A stretch of 64,000 bases of DNA, from NCBI RefSeq assembly GCF_007828955.1, contig NZ_VIVR01000001.1, positions 5,518,001 through 5,582,000 of the forward strand, in the 5' to 3' direction. This document shows positions 56,547 through 64,000 of the stretch, in pieces. The notes beneath the pieces are model-generated. The model worked only from the letters and a program-made list of their open reading frames with translations. It was not told the origin of the DNA and ran no database searches. The translations under genes were made by a program, and so were the position numbers. Origin of the DNA: Kitasatospora atroaurantiaca. GTDB lineage: Bacteria; Actinomycetota; Actinomycetes; Streptomycetales; Streptomycetaceae. Each line of letters opens with the position of its first letter. The first letter of the stretch is position 1.

Positions 56547-57833
56547 TCAAGCCCAGCCGAGGTGCTCGCGGTTGTGCGCCAGCAGGCGGTCCGTCAGCCG
56601 GTCGGCGAGCTCCAGCTGGCCCACCAGGGGGTGGGCGAGCAGGGCGTCGAACACCCGGTCGCGGCCGCCCCTGAGCGCCGCGTCCAGGGCGAGCTGCTCG
56701 TACGCCGTGACGGCGGCGATCAGGCCCGCGTACAGCGGCTCGACCGGCCGCTGCGCCAGCGGTCGTACGCCGTCCGCGTCGACGGCGGCCGGAACCTCGA
56801 TCACGGCGTCGTCCGGCAGGAAGGGCAGGATGCCGTCGTTGCGGGTGTTGACCACCTGGACACTGGTGCCGCCGTCGGTGCCCAGCAGCGAGGCGATCAG
56901 CTGGACGGCGGCCTCGGAGTAGAACGCGCCGCCGCGCTTGCCGAGCAGCGCGGGCTTGGTGTCCAGCGTCGGGTCGGCGTACATCGTCAGCAGCTCCTGC
57001 TCGATGGCCGCCACCGCCGCCGCGCGTGAGCCCTTGACCTTGAGCTCCTCCACCACCAGGTCGTGCTGGTAGAAGTACCGCAGGTAGTACGAGGGGACGA
57101 CGCCGAGCCGCCGGATCACCGGGAGCGGCAGCAGCAGGTCGTCGGCGATCTGCGGGCCGTACGAGGTGAGCAGCTCCGGCAGCACCTCGCGCCCGCTGTC
57201 GGAGCCCGGCGCGTCCAGCAGGGTGACGCCGCGCTCCCAGGTGAGGTGGTTGAGGCCGACGTGGTCCAGCCGGATCAGCTCGGGTGCCACGCCCAGGTGC
57301 GCGGCGAATCTGCGCTGGAAGCCGATCGCCACGTTGCACAGGCCGACGGCCTTGTGGCCGGCGGTCTGCAGGGCCCGGGTGACGATGCCGACCGGGTTGG
57401 TGAAGTCGACGATCCAGGCGTCCGGGCTGGCCCGGCGGACCTGTTCGGCGATGTCGAGCACCACCGGCACCGTCCGTAGCGCCTTGGCCAGTCCGCCGGC
57501 GCCGGTGGTCTCCTGGCCGACGCAGCCGCACTCCAGCGGCCAGGTCTCGTCCTCGTTGCGCGCCGCCTGCCCGCCGACCCGCAGCTGCAGCAGTACGGCG
57601 TCCGCGCCGGCGACCCCAGCCGCCACGTCCGAGGTGGTGGTCACCACCGCGTCGTGGCTCTGCCTGGCGAAGATCCGCCGGGCCAGCCCGCCGATCAGCT
57701 CCAGCCGCTCGGCGGCCGGGTCGATCAGGACCAGCTCGCCGATCGGGAGCGTGTCGCGGAGCCGGGCGAAACCGTCGATCAGCTCCGGCGTGTAGGTCGA
57801 ACCGCCGCCGACGATTGCCAACTTGAGTGACAT
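56547..57833 (-). CDS. csnH: Glycoside hydrolase family 4 protein (6-phospho-beta-glucosidase type)
   Basis: A 428-aa NAD- and metal-dependent GH4 enzyme. The nucleotide loop VGGGSTYTPELIDGF is at residues 8-22; DFTNPVGIVT, CNVAIGFQRR (metal Cys) and DHVGLNHLTW (metal His) follow. GH4 enzymes work on phosphorylated or acidic glycosides by an oxidation-elimination route. The ATG overlaps the stop of the upstream permease by one base (TGATG), showing translational coupling. In this operon it is inferred to process glucosamine oligosaccharides. Confidence 0.87.
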   Translation of the reverse strand: MSLKLAIVGGGSTYTPELIDGFARLRDTLPIGELVLIDPAAERLELIGGLARRIFARQSHDAVVTTTSDVAAGVAGADAVLLQLRVGGQAARNEDETWPLECGCVGQETTGAGGLAKALRTVPVVLDIAEQVRRASPDAWIVDFTNPVGIVTRALQTAGHKAVGLCNVAIGFQRRFAAHLGVAPELIRLDHVGLNHLTWERGVTLLDAPGSDSGREVLPELLTSYGPQIADDLLLPLPVIRRLGVVPSYYLRYFYQHDLVVEELKVKGSRAAAVAAIEQELLTMYADPTLDTKPALLGKRGGAFYSEAAVQLIASLLGTDGGTSVQVVNTRNDGILPFLPDDAVIEVPAAVDADGVRPLAQRPVEPLYAGLIAAVTAYEQLALDAALRGGRDRVFDALLAHPLVGQLELADRLTDRLLAHNREHLGWA

Positions 57834-58717
57834 CAGCCCTTGACCCCTGTCAAAGTCACGCCTTCGATGAAGGCCTTCTGCGCGAAGAAGAACAGCACGA
57901 TCACCGGAGCCATCACGAGCAGCGTCGCGGCCATGGTGAGATTCCAGTTGGTGTGGTGGGCGCCCTTGAAGGACTCCAGCCCGTACGAGAGCGTCCAGGC
58001 GCCCTCGTTCTCGCTGGCGTAGATCTGCGGCCCGAAGTAGTCGTTCCAGCAGTAGAAGAACTGGAACAGCGCCACCGCCGCGATGGCCGGCCTGGCCATC
58101 GGCAGGACCACCCGCAGCAGCGTGCGGAGGTCCCCGCAGCCGTCGATCCGGGCCGCCTCGATGTACTCCTTGGGGATGGTCAGCAGGAACTGCCGCAGCA
58201 GGAAGATCGAGAACGCGTCGCCGAAGGCCATCGGGATGATCAACGGCCAGAGCGTGCCGGTGAGATGGAGCTGCTTGGCCCAGAACAGGTACATCGGGAC
58301 GACCGTCACCTGTGGCGGCAGCATCATCATCGAGATCACCGCCATCAGCGCCAGGTTCCGGCCCCGGAAGCGGAACTTGGCCAGCGCGTACGCGACCGGG
58401 ACGCTGGAGACGACGGTCAGCAGGGTGCCGAGGCCGGCGTACACCAGGGTGTTGCGCCACCAGCCGAGGAAGCCCGGCGTCTGCCACACCTTCAGGTAGT
58501 TGCCCCACTGCCACTGGGTGGGCCAGAGCTCGGAGGTGAGGGCCTGGCGGTCCGTCATCACCGAGGTGAGGAAGACGAACACGAAGGGCAGCAGGAAGAA
58601 CAGCGCGGCCGCGACGGCGAGCGAGTGCACGGCCACCCAGTGCAGGACGGCCCGCCGGCGGGCCACCCGGGCGGCGGCGGTCCTCGCGGTGAGCGGCAGG
58701 GAGATCGTCAGGGTCAT
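57833..58717 (-). CDS. csnG: Carbohydrate ABC transporter permease, MalG type
   Basis: A 294-aa inner-membrane permease with six predicted membrane segments. The cytoplasmic EAA loop for contact with the ATPase is EYIEAARIDGCGDLRTLLRV near residues 190-209. It pairs with the MalF-type permease encoded 4 bases upstream. No ATP-binding gene is in the operon, which fits use of the shared ATPase MsiK, as for most Streptomyces sugar importers. Confidence 0.88.
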   Translation of the reverse strand: MTLTISLPLTARTAAARVARRRAVLHWVAVHSLAVAAALFFLLPFVFVFLTSVMTDRQALTSELWPTQWQWGNYLKVWQTPGFLGWWRNTLVYAGLGTLLTVVSSVPVAYALAKFRFRGRNLALMAVISMMMLPPQVTVVPMYLFWAKQLHLTGTLWPLIIPMAFGDAFSIFLLRQFLLTIPKEYIEAARIDGCGDLRTLLRVVLPMARPAIAAVALFQFFYCWNDYFGPQIYASENEGAWTLSYGLESFKGAHHTNWNLTMAATLLVMAPVIVLFFFAQKAFIEGVTLTGVKG

Positions 58718-58721
58718 TCGC

Positions 58722-59672
58722 TCAGTCCTCGTTCGAGACGAATCCGGCGCCCCGGCGCAGCAGCAGGGAGGTGAAGGCCATCGAGATCGCGAACAGCACC
58801 AGGGCGACCACGCAGGCCGAGCCGGTGTCGAAGCGCTGGAAGCCGAGGCTGTAGACCATCTGCGGCAGCGTCCAGGTGGAGCCGTGCGGATAGCCGGGCT
58901 CGAACTGCTGGCCCGAGCCGCCGATCACGCCGCTTGCGACCTTCCCGGCGACGATCGCCTGGGTGTAGTACTGCATGGTCTGGATCACCCCGGTGACCAC
59001 CGCGAACATCACGATCGGCGAGATGTTGGGGAAGGTGACGTACCGGAACCGCTGCCACGGGCCCGCACCGTCCAGCTCGGCGGCCTCGTACTGCTCCTTG
59101 GGCACGTCGAGCAGTGCGGCCATGAAGATCACCATCAGGTCGCCGACGCCCCACATGGCCAGCATGGTCAGCGCGGGCTTCGACCAGCTCGGGTCGGTGA
59201 ACCAGCCGGGCTGCGGCAGGCCGAGGTCGCCGAGCAGGTGGTTGACGGGCCCGGTGCCCGGGTTGAGCAGGAAGGCGAAGGCCATCGTGGCGGCCACCGG
59301 CGGGGCCAGGTACGGCAGGTAGAAGGCGGTGCGGAAGAAGCCGGTGCCGGTCCTCAGCTTGGTGATCAGCAGCCCGATGCCGAGGCCGAAGACGACCCGC
59401 AGGGCCACCATCACGACCACCAGCCAGAGGGTGTTCCGCAGCCCCTGCCAGAAGAAGGGGTAGTGGTTGAAGACGTAATCCCAGTTCTTCAGACCGGTGA
59501 AGACCGGGGCCGTGAAGCCGTCGTACTTCATGAAGGAGAAGTAGACGGTGGAGACCAGGGGGTAGGCGAAGAAGACGCCGAAGCCGATCAGCCAGGGGGA
59601 GAGGAAGGCCAGCGTGCGGGCCGTCTCCCGGCGGTGCTTCCTCCGCAGGAGGACCGAACTGTGGAGAGCCAT
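58722..59672 (-). CDS. csnF: Carbohydrate ABC transporter permease, MalF type
   Basis: A 316-aa permease with six predicted membrane segments, the first at about residues 25-46. The EAA loop EQYEAAELDGAGPWQRFRYV near residues 191-210 is clear. It begins one base after the stop codon of the binding-protein gene. Together with the MalG-type partner it forms the channel for the imported oligosaccharide. Confidence 0.88.
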   Translation of the reverse strand: MALHSSVLLRRKHRRETARTLAFLSPWLIGFGVFFAYPLVSTVYFSFMKYDGFTAPVFTGLKNWDYVFNHYPFFWQGLRNTLWLVVVMVALRVVFGLGIGLLITKLRTGTGFFRTAFYLPYLAPPVAATMAFAFLLNPGTGPVNHLLGDLGLPQPGWFTDPSWSKPALTMLAMWGVGDLMVIFMAALLDVPKEQYEAAELDGAGPWQRFRYVTFPNISPIVMFAVVTGVIQTMQYYTQAIVAGKVASGVIGGSGQQFEPGYPHGSTWTLPQMVYSLGFQRFDTGSACVVALVLFAISMAFTSLLLRRGAGFVSNED

Positions 59673-59673
59673 G

Positions 59674-61023
59674 TCACTTGGCCTGATTGACGGCCGCGTC
59701 GATCTCCTTGGCCGTGTTCGCCAGCCCGGCCTGCAGGTCGGTCTGCTTGCCGGACTCGAACTCGTAGCCCAGGTTCTGCATGCTCACCTGGTACGCGCCG
59801 CCGTTGATGCTGGCCGGGGTGGTGCTGGAGTCGGGGTTCCTGGCGATGTCCAGGAAGGTCTTGAAGTTCGGGTCGGCGTCCAGCTTGGGGGAGCCCAGGG
59901 CCTCGATGGTGCTGGGTACGTTGTGGATCGCGTTGGCGAAGCTGACCACCGCGTCGGTGTTGGTGGTCAGGTACTTGACCAACTCCCAGGCCGCCGCCTG
60001 CTTCTGGCTGGTCCGGGCGATGCCGATGATGGTGCCGGTCTGGTAGCCGCGGCCGTACGTGGCCGCCTGGTCGTCCGGCACCGGGAAGGGCGCGGTGGCC
60101 CACTCGAAGGCGGGCTTCTCCTCGGCCAGGGAGGCCGTCCGCCACTCGCCGTCGATGGACATCGCCACCTGGCCGGTGTGGAACGGGTTCTTGGAGCTGA
60201 ACTCGTCGCCGAAGCCGGTGCGGTACTTCTCCAGCTTCTCGAAGCCGCCGAGCTTGGCGACCAGCCCCTTCTGCCAGGTGTACATCGCGGCGACCCTGGG
60301 GTCGGAGGCGATGTTCGACCTGCCGTCCTCGCCGAAGTACGTGGCGCCGTACTGGCCGAGGAAGTGCGCGGGGACGGACTCGTAGCCGTGGTACGTCGGC
60401 ATGAAGCCGAGCTGCTTGTAGCCTTCGCCGTCTGCGATCGTCAGCTTGACCGCGTCCGCCTCGAACTCGCTGAAGGTCTTCGGCGGCGCCGTGATCCCGG
60501 CCGCCGCGAAGGCGGTCTTGTTGTAGTAGAGCCCGTAGGCGTCGCCGAGCAGCGGCAGCGAGCACTGGTTGCCCTGGAACTGGCTGTACTTGAGCATCGC
60601 GGCCGGGAAGGTCTTCGCCGGGTCGACGCCGTCCTTCTTCAGGAACGGCGTGAGGTCCGTCCAGACCTTGGAGGAGCAGAACTTGCCGACGTTGTCGGTG
60701 GTGAAGGAGGACACCACGTCGGGCGCGTCCGAGCCGCCGGCCCGCAGCGCCTGCTCGCTCTTGTCGTCCGCGATGTTGGCGACGACCTTGACATGGATGT
60801 TCGGGTGCAGCTTCTCGAAGGCGGCGACGTTGTCGTTGATCGCCTTCGTCTCGTTGTCCTGGCTCCAGCCGTGCCAGAAGGTGATGGTCACATCCTTGCC
60901 GGAGGCCGAGTCGTCCTGCCCGCCGCCCGAGTTCGTGCCGGTGCAGGCGGTCGCGAGGAGGGCCAGGACGGCGCTGCCGGTGAGGGCGGCGACCGTGCGG
61001 CGGGATCTGCGGGGAGTGTGCAC
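59674..61023 (-). CDS. csnE: Sugar-binding lipoprotein of an ABC importer
   Basis: A 449-aa family 1 solute-binding lipoprotein. The signal peptide ends in the lipobox LATAC with Cys 27 as the lipidated residue, followed by a Gly/Ser/Asp-rich tether; the mature part has the ITFWHGWSQDNE start and the FDTW-like ligand sites of oligosaccharide binders. GTG 61023 has AGGAGG about 9 bases upstream. Ligand inferred to be glucosamine oligosaccharides from the operon context. Confidence 0.87.
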   Translation of the reverse strand: MHTPRRSRRTVAALTGSAVLALLATACTGTNSGGGQDDSASGKDVTITFWHGWSQDNETKAINDNVAAFEKLHPNIHVKVVANIADDKSEQALRAGGSDAPDVVSSFTTDNVGKFCSSKVWTDLTPFLKKDGVDPAKTFPAAMLKYSQFQGNQCSLPLLGDAYGLYYNKTAFAAAGITAPPKTFSEFEADAVKLTIADGEGYKQLGFMPTYHGYESVPAHFLGQYGATYFGEDGRSNIASDPRVAAMYTWQKGLVAKLGGFEKLEKYRTGFGDEFSSKNPFHTGQVAMSIDGEWRTASLAEEKPAFEWATAPFPVPDDQAATYGRGYQTGTIIGIARTSQKQAAAWELVKYLTTNTDAVVSFANAIHNVPSTIEALGSPKLDADPNFKTFLDIARNPDSSTTPASINGGAYQVSMQNLGYEFESGKQTDLQAGLANTAKEIDAAVNQAK

Positions 61024-61110
61024 TGGAGAGTCCTCCTGGGGGTACGGGGGCAGGCGTCATCGCCCTTCGGCCCGTGCATGGGGGATGGGTTCTTGCGGTT
61101 CAAGGGACGG

Positions 61111-62298
61111 TCAGTGAGTGCTGAAGGCCGCTTCCCGGGCGGTGGCGAGGGCGCGTTGCAGCGCGCCGTGCAGGACGGGGGAGCCGGGCACGGTGCTGCT
61201 GCGCACCTCCGGGCGGGGGATGGAGATGCCGGCCAGGGCCTCCTGGACGAGCCCGCGCAGCCGGTCGCCGCCGGCTGTCGGGATGCCGCCGGAGATCACC
61301 ACCAGCTCGGGGTCGACCACCGAGACGATCACGGCGAGGCCGACGGCCAGCCGTTCGGCCAGGGTCTCCAGGAACCGGTCCCCCTCGTCGGGGGTGGTCA
61401 GCGCGAGGGCGATCGCCTCCTCGGCCGTCGGCGCGGCCAGGCCGTGCTCCCGGGCGAGGGCGAGTACGGCGTCCGCCCCGGCCAGTTCCTGGAAGCCGCC
61501 GGAGTTCTTCCGGCGGACGTTGTGGATCACGGGCGCGCCGGGCACCGGCATGTAGCCGACCTCGCCCGCGCCGCCGGTGAAGCCGCGGTGCAGCCGGCCC
61601 GCGATGACGATCGCGGCGCCGATGCCCTCCTCGGCCCAGAGCAGGACGAAGTCCTCGCAGCCCTGCGCGGCGCCGAAGGACTGCTCGGCGATCGCGGCCA
61701 GGTTGACGTCGTTCTCGATGCTCACCGGCGCACCGAGGGCCGCCTCCAGCTCGGCCAGCAGCCGGGGGGAGTGCCAGCCGGGCAGGTGGGAGGCGTAGCG
61801 CAGCTTGCCGCTGACCGGGTCGAGCGCACCCGGCACCCCGATCACGATCTCGCGCAGGGCGTCGGGGGCCAGCCCGGCCTTGCGTACCGCCTCGGCGACG
61901 GCCTCGGCCGTCCGCTCGACCGTGGCGGCGGCGGGCCAGCCCTTGGTCGGGGCCAGGTGCTCGGCGAGGGTTGCGCCGGTGATGTCGGCCACCGCGACCC
62001 GGACGTGGCTGGTGGTGACGTCCAGCCCGGCGACGTACCCGGCGGCGGGGTTGACCTGGTACAGCTGCGCGTTCGGGCCGGGGCCGCCGGCCGTGGTGCC
62101 GACCGGCAGGACCAGGCCGGCCGACTCCAGCCGGGCCAGCAGCTGGGAGGCGGTGGGCTTGGAGAGGCCGGTCAGGGTGCCGATCTGGGTGCGGGAGAGC
62201 GGGCCGTTGGCCAGCAGCAGCTCCAGGGCGGCCCGGTCGTTGATCGCGCGGAGCAGGCTGGGGGTGCCGGCGAGAGGGGTTCGGGTGTTCTCGGTCAC
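61111..62298 (-). CDS. csnR: ROK family transcriptional repressor of the csn-type operon
   Basis: A 395-aa ROK regulator: an N-terminal winged helix (about residues 15-70; LSRTQIGTLTGLSKPTASQL) and a C-terminal ROK sugar-kinase-like domain with IENDVNLAAIAEQ and GFTGGAGEVGYMP. The cysteine zinc motif (CxCGxxGC) usual in ROK domains is missing. GTG 62298 follows AGAGGAGG by 9 bases. It is first in the operon, ahead of the binding-protein gene, and a palindrome about 60 bases upstream is probably its operator. Confidence 0.85.
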   Translation of the reverse strand: MTENTRTPLAGTPSLLRAINDRAALELLLANGPLSRTQIGTLTGLSKPTASQLLARLESAGLVLPVGTTAGGPGPNAQLYQVNPAAGYVAGLDVTTSHVRVAVADITGATLAEHLAPTKGWPAAATVERTAEAVAEAVRKAGLAPDALREIVIGVPGALDPVSGKLRYASHLPGWHSPRLLAELEAALGAPVSIENDVNLAAIAEQSFGAAQGCEDFVLLWAEEGIGAAIVIAGRLHRGFTGGAGEVGYMPVPGAPVIHNVRRKNSGGFQELAGADAVLALAREHGLAAPTAEEAIALALTTPDEGDRFLETLAERLAVGLAVIVSVVDPELVVISGGIPTAGGDRLRGLVQEALAGISIPRPEVRSSTVPGSPVLHGALQRALATAREAAFSTH

Positions 62299-62360
62299 GT
62301 GCCCGATCCTCCTCTGTCCCGGCGTGGTCCCGCTGCGCGGGGTGCTCCTGCGTTCAACTG

Positions 62361-62377
62361 TTAGGAAACTTTCCAAT
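62361..62377 (-). promoter_or_regulatory. Candidate CsnR/ROK operator
   Basis: TTAGGAAACTTTCCAAT is a near-palindrome (GGAAA-C-TTTCC core with matching T/A farther out), the form of known actinobacterial ROK/CsnR operators. It lies 63 bases upstream of the csnR-like start codon and could overlap its promoter. Confidence 0.7.
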
Positions 62378-62470
62378 CACTGAGAAGGACGGTAGATCCC
62401 CGTCCCGGAGAGTGTCAATGACCTGCACGACGCTGGATGCCGAAGCGTTACCGGACATACGCAGTGACAT

Positions 62471-62507
62471 GAAAAAAGACCCCGCCCCTGAGCTGGGGCG
62501 GGGTCTT
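62471..62507 (-). terminator. Terminator of the MscS-like gene
   Basis: 13-bp perfect inverted repeat (62476-62488 and 62495-62507) with a 6-base loop, 26 bases past the MscS stop codon on the minus strand and ending in a six-U run on that strand. Confidence 0.88.
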
Positions 62508-62532
62508 CGCGGGACTGCCGGTCGGCCTGCTT

Positions 62533-63651
62533 CTATTCGGCCTGCTGTGCCGGGATCGGCTTGGCCGCCTCCGAGCGCGGCGAGCCCGGGTCCGCCAGCG
62601 CGGACGGCGCCGCCGCGTCCACGGCGGGGACGGCCACCGCGGGAGCGGGCTCCTCCTTCAGCTTGACCCCGGCCTCGTCGAAGGCCGTCTTGAGCCGCTG
62701 CCGCAGCGTCCGGCTGACAAGCGTCGCCTTGCCGGGCGTGGTCCTGGCCTCGACCCGCAGCACCACCGAGTCGGCGGCCACCGACTCGACGCCCAGCACC
62801 TTGGCCCGGCCCCAGATCAGCTCGTCGTACGGGGTCTCCTTGCCCAGCTGCTCGGCGATCCGGTGGATCAGCTCCTCGACCTGCGCCAGGTCCTCCTTGT
62901 AGCCGACCTGGACGTCCACGGACGCCGTCGACCAGCCCTGGCTCATGTTGGCGATCCGCTTCACCTCGCCGTTGCGGATGTACCAGATCTCGCCGTTGGT
63001 CCCGCGCAGCTTGGTCACCCGCAGGCCGACCTCCAGCACCGTTCCGGTGGCCACCCCGGTGTCGATCTCGTCCCCGACGCCGTACTGGTCCTCCATGATC
63101 ATGAAGACCCCGGAGAGGAAGTCGGTCACCAGGTTGCGTGCGCCGAAACCGATCGCCACACCGGCCACACCGGCGCTGGCCAGCAGCGGAGCGAGATTCA
63201 CCCCCAGCGCGGACAGCACCATCAGCGCCGCCGTACCCAGGATGGTGAACGAGGCCACGCTGCGCAGGACCGAGCCGATCGCCTGCGAGCGCTGCTGTCG
63301 GCGCTCGGTGTTGACCACGCCGCTGTTGGCCAGCAGCTCTCCGAGCCGGCCCAGGTCGGCCTCGTTCTCCGAGGGCTTGGTCATCCGCTCTATCAACTGC
63401 GTGATCAGCTTGCGCACGACCATCCGCAGGACCAGCGCGAGCACCACGATGAAGATGATCCGCAGCCCGCCCGCGACCCAGCTCTGCCAGTTGGCGTCCA
63501 ACCAGGTCGCCGCCTGCTTGGTGGTGTTCGACACCTCGTCCGTGCTGGTCGGGAGCCTGAGGTCGAGCTGGGGCAGCGAGTCGGGCGGGGGCGATTCGCC
63601 CGACCCGTCGGACGCGGCGGCGAGGAGGCCGGTGGCACCGGACCGGAACAC
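62533..63651 (-). CDS. MscS family small-conductance mechanosensitive channel
   Basis: A 372-aa membrane channel that opens on osmotic downshock. Three predicted membrane segments lie at about residues 45-70, 110-135 and 140-165; the third carries the MscS pore pattern LLASAGVAGVAIGFGARNLV, followed by the beta domain (GDEIDTGVATGTVLEVGLR) and a C-terminal Ala/Pro tail. GTG 63651 is chosen because AGGAAAGG lies about 8 bases upstream and the longer upstream frame is Pro/Arg-rich with no family character. Confidence 0.85.
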   Translation of the reverse strand: MFRSGATGLLAAASDGSGESPPPDSLPQLDLRLPTSTDEVSNTTKQAATWLDANWQSWVAGGLRIIFIVVLALVLRMVVRKLITQLIERMTKPSENEADLGRLGELLANSGVVNTERRQQRSQAIGSVLRSVASFTILGTAALMVLSALGVNLAPLLASAGVAGVAIGFGARNLVTDFLSGVFMIMEDQYGVGDEIDTGVATGTVLEVGLRVTKLRGTNGEIWYIRNGEVKRIANMSQGWSTASVDVQVGYKEDLAQVEELIHRIAEQLGKETPYDELIWGRAKVLGVESVAADSVVLRVEARTTPGKATLVSRTLRQRLKTAFDEAGVKLKEEPAPAVAVPAVDAAAPSALADPGSPRSEAAKPIPAQQAE

Positions 63652-64000
63652 TTGCGGGGCCTTTCCTGCAGGGGTCGGTGGGCTCGGCCCGCCGGCATCC
63701 GGCACGGTGGTCGCCCGGGGACCTGCGGACCTCCGGGCCAGCCTATCGGCCGTCGGCCACCCGGTCGGAGGTCCCGTCAGTCGGTACCGAATGGGCCGAA
63801 GGGGCCGGAAACCCGGCGCCCGTGGTGCATCGTGGCCACCGCCTGGGCATATCGGGTATGACGGAACCCACAGCAGGTCCGTTACACGGGAGTGGTGGCG
63901 CCCTACAACGGCGTGAGGCGACACTGGTGGAGATCGCGTTGCTGAAACGGGCGCGATCACCCGCTCGTCCCGGCGCGAGCCACGCGCCGCAGGCGTCCAA
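63652..64000. other. Gene-free stretch at the window edge
   Basis: About 350 bases upstream of the MscS gene. An open frame continues through much of it on the minus strand but has no ribosome site or recognisable domain. Promoters for the MscS gene should be here; no other feature is seen. Confidence 0.45.

Overview
The window looks like a chromosomal core segment of a high-GC actinomycete of the family Streptomycetaceae (Streptomyces or Kitasatospora type). The evidence is the extreme third-position GC of nearly every gene, frequent GTG and TTG starts, an actinobacterial 16S sequence, a 16S-23S-5S operon without spacer tRNAs, a Streptomyces-type SsbB with DnaA boxes, a CsoR-type copper operator and a csn-like chitosan-oligosaccharide operon. 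I see no insertion sequence, prophage or CRISPR array.

Layout. 1-1141: the 3' end of dut, a DUF3710 gene and a strong terminator. 1142-6676: an rRNA operon with leader, RNase III processing stems and a terminator. 6726-13280: an acetyltransferase, a two-domain VOC protein, a RecD2-like helicase, citrate synthase and an SDR oxidoreductase. 13289-15943: copper P-type ATPase, copper chaperone and a CsoR-like operator. 16164-19659: a SpoIIE-type phosphatase, then dihydroxyacetone kinase genes (dhaK-dhaL divergent from dhaM). 19839-26759: a secreted alkaline-phosphatase-superfamily protein, a PolA-like polymerase, an M3 peptidase and a secreted GH5-type hydrolase; two of the gaps carry copies of a dispersed palindrome. 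26850-31479: lipid-type enzymes with TetR regulators, a RidA protein, an acetyltransferase and tRNA-Arg(TCT). 32018-40186: DnaA boxes and ssbB, a thioester-forming LPXTG-like surface protein, ABC-F protein EttA, a thioesterase, an unknown protein, a truncated haemoglobin and an ABC-2 exporter.

40298-50132 is the most interesting block. It is a tight seven-gene minus-strand operon: GlnX-like membrane sensor, GlnH-like amino-acid-binding protein, an unknown 452-aa protein, a PknG-like kinase, a PP2C phosphatase, a VWA protein and an FHA protein. The first, second and fourth correspond to the mycobacterial glutamate/aspartate-sensing GlnX-GlnH-PknG pathway. Here it is extended by a dedicated phosphatase, a phosphothreonine reader and two further proteins, and kinase, phosphatase and FHA protein share small zinc-ribbon modules.

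50348-55386: a nucleosidase-like gene, an unknown gene, a pair of peptidoglycan-hydrolase-like genes without signal peptides (the second with a plausible internal translation start), an isochorismatase-type hydrolase divergent from a GlxA-type regulator, and a membrane protein. 55463-62377: a complete csnR-E-F-G-H-K-like operon (ROK repressor, binding lipoprotein, two permeases, GH4 enzyme, sugar kinase) with a palindromic operator. The ATPase is missing, as expected if the shared MsiK is used. 62471-64000: an MscS-type channel with its terminator, then noncoding sequence to the edge.

Functions are assigned from motifs and family knowledge only; no database search was run.
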